Assembly (NCBI GenBank): GCA_011317545.1
Contig: WUJK01000006.1
Span: 1-64,000, forward strand
Source: Coniella vitis
Lineage: Eukaryota > Ascomycota > Sordariomycetes > Diaporthales > Schizoparmaceae
DNA: 64,000 nucleotides
Reading direction: 5' to 3'
Under the pieces are notes generated by a model that made no database searches, was not told where the DNA came from, and was given only the letters and a program-made list of their open reading frames with translations. Position 1 is the first letter of the stretch. Every line of letters begins with the position of its first letter. The position numbers and the translations under genes were made by a program. Positions 57,809-64,000 of this stretch are shown in pieces.

Positions 57809-60413
57809 CTATGCCTTGTCCTCTGCCCAGTGGTTTTTCTCGTGGTCTTGATCTTTGCTGTTCGAAGAGTCGTCCTCGTCGTCGCTTTCATCCTCCTCCT
57901 CATCGTCTTCATCTTCTTCCTCATCCTCATCACTGCTTTCGTCTTCTTCCTCTTCCTCTTCTTCTTCTTCTTCCTCCTCGTCCTCCCCTTCTGCCTCTTC
58001 CTCCTCGCCACTCTCCTCCTCTTCGTCCTCGGCTAGCCAATCTGCCAAAGATTTCTTGCCCAATCCAGCTTGCTCCCCTCCATTCAACCCCCTGCCCATG
58101 CCGACCGTCGTAGATCCTCCACCGCCAGCAGCAGCAGCAGCAGCACGATCCAGGCTCTCGGCAGCAGGAACCACCCGCTTCTCACCGTACCCGTAGCTCG
58201 AGGCCGCCGCGACAGCATCTCCATCGTGCCTCAATCGTGGATCAGGTTCCTCTCCATCTTTCACCCAATCCGGCAGAGCCTCGTACCCTCGGAGCCCGTG
58301 CACCCCACCGCCACCAGCTAGCACCAGCGCCGCAGAGCCCAGCGTAAACCCCTTGCGAATCTCGGACGGGCTCGGCGCCTGCGGGGCCGGCTTGGGCGCC
58401 AGCAGCATCAGCGTTGCCAGTTGCGGGACACCCAACAGCGCTTTGAACAGGCGCGTCCGGTCACGGAGGTCGTACGACGTGTCGTAGCGCGCGAGGAGCA
58501 GCACGTACTCCCACAGACGCGCCACTGGGTGGTCGGCTGCTTCGTCGAGCTGCAGCGGTGAGTCCTCGTCGTGTTGGGCTTCGCGCTCTTCTGCCAGACG
58601 GTTTAGGTGGTGCAAATAGACTTTCGCCGCGAGAAGGACAATCTGTCGCTTTGCAGTCTCTGATTCCTCGGCGAAACCCTTGAGCAAGATTCGAAGAACA
58701 TCTGCAGCGATATTGTCGGCTCCGTTGAGGCCCGAGAATTCACCAACTAACCATATAATGGTAGCACGAGCCTGCGGGTCTGTGGCCGAGTCCAGATTCT
58801 TGGCCAAGCGTATCACCGTCCCAGTGTGAGCTGTAGGGTCCTGTTGGATCAGATGCCTAATGACCGTCAAACTCTCGGCAGCCAGCGTGCCATCAAGGCT
58901 TGTAATCTGGCTCAAGAGTAGCTTCAAACACCTTGGACTCGTCGCAGGGTCGCTCTGCGCACAGCGGCCGATAGCTCGTACGGCCTCGCGAACGAGCATC
59001 TTGTTAGATCCGCTCGAGAAATGTTCCAACTCGTTGAGGATAAGCGACTTGACGTGTGGTGGGGCATGCGGGAAAATGAGCGTCAAAATTTCCAGCTTCA
59101 GCTCCCATACCGGCGCGCTGTCAGTTGCCCGCACAAGAAAATGCGATGCATACTTGACAAACTCAAGTGGCTGCAAGAGGCAGACCGAGACAATGTTGTA
59201 AAGAGCCACCTGCTGCGTATCCGTAGGTCCTCTCAGCAGCGCCACCAGAGGGCCGGCTGCAGACTGGATGTATTCGGGTGTTCCTATCGAGACGTAGCAG
59301 CGGGCGACAGCCACAACAACCCCGGAGTTGCGGCTCTGAAGCAGTGGCCTTATCGCGTTGAGCAAAAGCTCCAAGTCCGGATCCAGTGCCGGAACCTGTA
59401 TTGTCCCGTCGCCGCCACTTGCCGTTTCGCCGTAGAAGTCTTGTAAACTGGCCGTCTTGTCCGTAGTCTTCACGGTCTTGAATCTCCTCGGAAAGCATTT
59501 GCGAGCATAAATAGTCATCATGCGCAGCGTCGAGAGCTGGCTCCACTCATCCATGTCCACAATCTTCTTAGCCAGGCTTCGGTAATGTTCGTGTATCAAA
59601 TCGATTCGCTCCGGGCATATCTCCATGAATGCAGTAACAGCGGCACCCGCAACGTAGTACTGCTTGTCGCCGAGCAATGTGGACAGATACTCTGTCAACT
59701 GCGGGCTCTGATTCGGATCCAGACGGAAACACTTGGGTATAGCCATGGCGGCCGCGCGGCGTACATAGGGGCTCATGTCCCCCGTTCCCTTCTTGATAGC
59801 CAACGACACAATCTGGCTAATGACGGGCACGCGAATCCCCGACATCGTTTTGAGCGCCAGCGCGCGGACCTGCGGGTTGCTGTCAGACAGCGACTTTTGG
59901 ATGGTGTTGATAGACAGCAGGGCCAGGTCGGGCTCCTGCTCGGCATGGTGGATAAGGTAAATGTAGACGAGCTTCTTGATCTCGAGGTTGGGCGATGCGA
60001 CATTCTTGACGATCGACGAGAAGAAGGGGAGCGTGCGCTGGCCGCGGTACATCATCTACTCATCCTCTCCAACGTACAGTTAGCTTCGCTGTCGTCGTGC
60101 AAGAACTACATGGGTCATGGCCGGAGGGGAGGAAACAACGCACGGCGATGACCTTGCGCAGGCCCTCGAGCACCTCGCGCTCATTGCGGCTGTCGAGAAG
60201 CCTCTTGATCTGGTGTTTGTCAGCTGGCCGGGACGAGTGTCGTGAACTTCGCGCGGCCGAGGCAGCATCCAGAGTAAGCTCCTGCGCTGTTGGGCGAGAA
60301 ATTGTCTATCGTGTCAGCCTTGTGGACAGCAACAGGGGCCGGCAGGAAGAAGGTCAGGCAGCAAGGGCTTCACCTTTCTCGAGGAGAGTCGATATTCGCG
60401 ACAGTGGCTCCAT
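57809..60413 (-). CDS. APL6: AP-3 adaptor complex subunit beta (Apl6)
   Basis: complement(join(57809..60055,60144..60286,60374..60413)), 809 aa. Exon 1 encodes MEPLSRISTLLEK, exon 2 continues AQELTLDAAS...LLDSRNEREVLEGLRKVIA, and exon 3 starts MMYRGQRTLPFFSSIVKNV. Residues about 35-620 form the adaptin N-terminal HEAT solenoid (KKLVYIYLIHHAEQEPDLAL, NPQVRALALKTMSGIRVP, YVRRAAAMAIPKC, LLGDKQYYVAGAAVTAFME). The C-terminal about 75 residues are almost pure Glu/Asp/Ser, a hinge-like tail, with no ear domain visible. AP-3 carries cargo from Golgi or endosomes straight to the vacuole. Divergent from the next gene over 452 bp. Confidence 0.93.
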
Positions 60414-60865
60414 GGTGGCGGCAAATGCGTGCGGTTGCGCGCTCGGTGCAGCGCAGACCCGGGAGGAGGGGAGGGGAGGACTGGTCTGTTGCAAGGCTGT
60501 GCTATAGTATGTGGTTCTGGATTGTTGGCGTCGAGGCCAGGCAAACGACTCCAAGGGAAGGTGACGTGCTGACGCTACAGCTGAGTTACAGCGTATCCCT
60601 GCAACTGGGGGGTCAACTGGGTGCTCCTCTAGGTGGTACCGGCGGGCAGGCGCCGAGTGGGGGGGGGGGCTTCAAAACGCCGGCGTGGGCTTTCTAGGCT
60701 CTCAGCCTCCCCTAGCTCCGTCCCGTCGGCATGTTCTTCAGCGCCGCATCCCGCATCCCGCCGGCCGCCAGGCTTCCGGGACGGGCCTTCTAAGTTCTGC
60801 CTACCTGATGGCTGCTCTCACGGCATTCGCAGCAAAGTAACAAAACAGTCCAAGGACTGAGCAAG
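60414..60865. promoter_or_regulatory. bidirectional promoter region, APL6 / 60866 gene
   Basis: 452 bp between two divergent start codons. GC-rich with a G run (60659-60670). No clear TATA box. Confidence 0.5.
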
Positions 60866-61795
60866 ATGACGACCATACCGCTTCTGTTCTCACCAGCTCG
60901 CCCCTCACAGCTTCTCTCGCACATCATCCAAACCGAAAGACATCCAACCACAATCATAATATGCTCCTCCAAGTCGCAATTCCTTTCTTCTCTCGTTGCT
61001 GACTATCAGAAGAATCACCTAACCCCTCACCGAGAGCCTGACAACAATGATAATACTAACGACACTCTGCTCTCCTACCCGCTCTATCAACTCGCCATAG
61101 CGCGCCACATCCGCCTCGTCTTCGTCCCCACCGTATCCCATCTGCGCGCCTTCTTGTCCATCTTCCGCCCGGCTGACAGCCCCATTCCACCTCCCCCGCC
61201 AGACGCATACACATTCACATCCACGGAGAACGCCGCGACCGCGACCGCGCATGGGAAAAAAGGAAAGCGGCAAACGCCGCTTCTGCTCGCCTACGACTTT
61301 CTAGGTCTGCATCGCGACACGAGTGAGTGGAGCGCACAGGGCCTTACTGCTACGGCAGCAGCATTGGTGGAGGCTGCGAGGGTCAGTGGGTTTCGAGCCG
61401 TGATTGTGCAGGCACCGAGGCATGGATTTGTGGATGGGGGAGATGGCGAGGCTGAAGCTGACGCGCCGGACGAGAAGGAGCAGAGACTGGGTGTTAGTGG
61501 TGCGGACGCTTCGGCACAAGACACGTGTAATTTCAAAAGATCATCCGCGCCTAATGAAACAGAGAGGTCTCTCTTGGACGAGGAGGTGCCGATTCTGAGT
61601 GTTAGTGTGTTGAGGGCTGGTGGTGACTTGGATGATGCAGCGTGGACGGGTCGAAAAGTGACCTTGGGTAGAGTCTTGGGCCGGTGGTTTCGTTATAAAC
61701 AAGGCGACTGGGCACATCATCAACAGCAGAACACAGCACATAGAAGCACTGTCATCGAGGTGTCGAAAGACGAAGTCATGAGAGACACTTTTTAA
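60866..61795 (+). CDS. uncharacterised protein, 309 aa
   Basis: Single exon with a complete start (ATG in AAGATGACG) and stop. I do not recognise the family. Seen: PTTIIICSSKSQFLSSLV (28-45), a strand-loop start; ARHIRLVFVPTVSHLRAFLSIF (79-100); a low-complexity Pro/Ala/Thr loop; TPLLLAYDFLGLH (about 136-148), a hydrophobic strand ending in Asp like a Walker B strand; SGFRAVIVQAP; and VTLGRVLGRWFRY near the end. Alternating strands and helices with these elements suggest a RecA-like fold without a Walker A loop, as in some Rad51-paralogue or Elongator Elp4-6 type proteins. That is inference only. Its 3' end is 178 bp from the convergent NUF2. Confidence 0.7.
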   Translation: MTTIPLLFSPARPSQLLSHIIQTERHPTTIIICSSKSQFLSSLVADYQKNHLTPHREPDNNDNTNDTLLSYPLYQLAIARHIRLVFVPTVSHLRAFLSIFRPADSPIPPPPPDAYTFTSTENAATATAHGKKGKRQTPLLLAYDFLGLHRDTSEWSAQGLTATAAALVEAARVSGFRAVIVQAPRHGFVDGGDGEAEADAPDEKEQRLGVSGADASAQDTCNFKRSSAPNETERSLLDEEVPILSVSVLRAGGDLDDAAWTGRKVTLGRVLGRWFRYKQGDWAHHQQQNTAHRSTVIEVSKDEVMRDTF

Positions 61796-61973
61796 CGAGT
61801 CCACTAACCAGTAAGCCCAGGCATTTGCTTTGCCAAAATACAAAAGAACATATTCCTTCCTGTCCTTTGCCAACCAAACGCCGTTCCCCCGTAAAACCCC
61901 AGACATGCTTTCATTCCAGTCATTTGAAACATAGTATTTGCCGAACACAAAGGAAATGGAAATGACAGGGTAT

Positions 61974-63466
61974 TTACTCATCCGACGGTATAGCCTGCTC
62001 CATCTCTGTAATATAGAGCTTGATGTGCGCCTCCATCTTGAGATATTCATCATGCGCGTTGTGCACTTCATTCTCAATGTTTTCTTTGAGATCTTGCATC
62101 TGTGAGGCAGTCGAAGTCAGTATCACAAGTCTGATACTCAGTCTAACACCAAAATGAGCAATAGAGGACTCACCTTCTTCTCCGTTTGTTCAATTCTCAC
62201 ACGCCGCTTCTCAATATCATTGCCCTTTTCCGTGCGCTCCTGCTTCAACTTCTGGTGAACAATCTCAAGCTCTTCCATCCTCCTCTTGGCCTCTTGAGCC
62301 TTTGCATTGGCTTGCTCTCTGAGCTTCTCTGTCCGTTCAAGCCACTTAGCCAACTGTCTTTGAAGAAGAGATTCTGCACGCTCCACCTCCTGCACATCTG
62401 TGCGTCGTTCAAGCAGCGCGTCCTTTTGCTTGGTCTTGCGCGAATTCTCCTCTTCTTCCTTCTGCAGCTCGCCTGCAATCTCATCCAGCAACTTGATGCA
62501 CGATGCCACATCCGTGGAAACCATGGAGAATGAATCGCTCGAGGTCTGCAGGGCGCGCGCTCGCCGGTCGAGCGAGTCAATGTGCGCCTTGTCGTTAGCA
62601 AGGCTAGTAGACAGCTCCGACAGGCTCGCCTGTAGCGACGCGGCGCTCTGTAGGACATAGGGCCGCAGCTTATTGCTCTCCTGGCGCACGGTAACTCTTT
62701 GCGCGGTCTGCTCCTCGAGCTGCGTAGCCAGCTGCCCCTTTTTGGTCTTGGCCTCCTCTAGTCTCGCGGCTACTTGTTCCTGATTTCTTCGTAGCTCCAG
62801 CAACTTCTTCTTGAGCGCCTCGTTGCGCCTAGTCTTTTGCGCCACCAGCGCCTGTGTCTGTTCGAGATTTGCGTGCATGTCGTCGCGGCGTGCCTCAAGC
62901 TCCTGGTTCTCGCTGTACAAAGTTTCGATGCGCGCTTTGACCTGCTCTCCCTTGTTGAAGTGCTCGTCGACAATACTTGTTTGGCTTTCGCGGAAGCGGA
63001 CAAAGTTGATGAGGTGGCTGAAGATGTCCACCAGCCGAACGTGCGTCGGCCGGTACAGATCGGCGAAGCTAAAGTCCTCATCTTCGAGGCCACACCGCAG
63101 CAACAGCCGGCGCAGCGAAATGTAGAATCCCATGAGGTCGGTCGTGTCTGGTGGGAAAATGAGGTCGCCATGGTCACCGGCAATGTCGCGAGCGGCGGCG
63201 CGCATGGCCGGGGCAACAGTCTCGCGGGTCGCATTAAGCAGCAGCTCGGCAAACCACTCAAAAATCTTTTGGACTTGGTTTGGGTTGGGCTTTTGCAGGT
63301 CTGCGACGGTGAAAGGGATGCCAATGTCGGTAATGCAGCCAACAATCTCGTGGTCGGGCAGGCGCATGGCGGCCTTTGTCTCTTCGCGTTTGCTGCGCTG
63401 TGTGCGCTGGTTGCGCGATTGCTGTTGGCCCAGAGGGATGATGCTCATCCTGGGGTTATAGGCCAT
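61974..63466 (-). CDS. NUF2: kinetochore protein Nuf2 (Ndc80 complex)
   Basis: complement(join(61974..62099,62174..63466)), 472 aa. The intron (GTGAGT donor, CACAG acceptor) joins exon 1, ending RIEQTEKK, to the last exon MQDLKENIENEVHNAHDEYLKMEAHIKLY. N-terminus MAYNPRMSIIPLG, then the calponin-homology domain (about 30-165: MRLPDHEIVGCITDIGI, KPNPNQVQKIFEWFAELL, LYRPTHVRLVDIFSHLINFVRFRE), then continuous coiled coil (about 175-465). Nuf2 pairs with Ndc80 to bind microtubules, and its coil joins Spc24/Spc25. Without the splice the reading frame would end 11 codons past the donor. Confidence 0.95.
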
Positions 63467-64000
63467 GGTGGGAGGTTGATGGAGGACAGGACGGTGGTCG
63501 TGAATGGTCGGGCTGTAAGAGTCGTGGATAATTATAGTGGTGACAGAATTGTGACGTTGTTGGGAAACCGCGACTTACTCCTGCGCGCACTTTGACTTGT
63601 TTGGCAGAGAACAATCGCAGCGATACAAAGTCGGCAGGCGCTGCTGTCCCTTAGCGTTGGAGGGGCAACGCGTTGCCTGGGACCCTCGCACATGGGCCAG
63701 TGGACGCACCATAGTAAGGGATCAAGCCGCGTTCCTACAGAAGCTTACATAAGTGGTGCCGAAGAAAGATACATAGTACATCGGCTATGGCTGCTAGCAC
63801 TGATGAATCGCGAAAATACCCAAGCATCACCATCAGATAAATCTATATGGAAGTGTACGTCGTACTTTATATGTATATATTACAGTGTTCGGAAAGTAAC
63901 TCAAAGTCCCGCTCGAGCATCAGTCAGCCATATACACACCAAGTGCTGTATTTTCGAGATCTCCGCCAGTTCCCATGACAAGACTTGAAGCTGCGGAAAC
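63467..64000. other. upstream region of NUF2
   Basis: No ORF supported. One TACATAGTA motif at 63770-63778. Confidence 0.5.

Noticed and set aside
57754..58196. Plus-strand ORFs of Ser/Leu repeats and minus-strand Lys/Arg repeats
   Set aside because: Other-frame readings of the acidic tail of the AP-3 beta subunit.
1..64000. CRISPR arrays, operons, bacterial signals
   Set aside because: The sequence is fungal nuclear DNA; tandem repeats are microsatellites without spacers.

Overview
The window comes from a filamentous ascomycete (Pezizomycotina, probably Sordariomycetes/Hypocreales). The evidence is short GTANGT...CTAAC...YAG introns in nearly every gene, fungal orthologues throughout (Syp1, Mad1, Tam41, Apl6, Nuf2, SUR7/PalI), a dispersed 5S rRNA gene, and a 21-kb block with the signature of repeat-induced point mutation (RIP: CA and TG depleted, TA everywhere).

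Bases 1-20,925 are RIP-mutated repeats. First comes a LINE (Tad-like; endonuclease, reverse transcriptase, RNase H; cut by the window's left edge). Next is an unrecognised degenerate ORF on the minus strand, then two copies of one chromodomain Ty3/gypsy element. Copy A (plus strand, 5'-truncated, 6756-10880 plus 18142-20654) is interrupted inside its integrase by a full-length copy B (minus strand, 10881-18141). B has two 339-bp LTRs and a 5-bp target duplication (ATTAT), and B's own integrase shows the empty site. Both copies carry an extra antisense ORF between pol and the 3' LTR.

From about 20,925 composition becomes normal and genes follow: a Csk1-like kinase (-), Syp1 (+), Mad1 (-), Tam41 (+), an 8.4-kb stretch with no recognisable gene, a water-type aquaporin (+), an MLRQ/B12D small complex I-type protein (+), a secreted GH28 polygalacturonase (-), an F-box protein (-), a 5S rRNA gene (+), a SUR7/PalI membrane protein (-), AP-3 beta adaptin (-), an unrecognised conserved-looking protein (+) and Nuf2 (-). 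Exon structures were worked out by hand from splice signals and reading phase; each sums to an intact frame.

Functionally these are housekeeping genes: endocytosis and vesicle traffic (Syp1, Apl6, SUR7), spindle checkpoint and kinetochore (Mad1, Nuf2), mitochondria (Tam41, MLRQ), plus one plant-wall enzyme. Intergenic DNA is long, rich in simple repeats, and carries many copies of a near-palindromic 9-mer, TACTATGTA.
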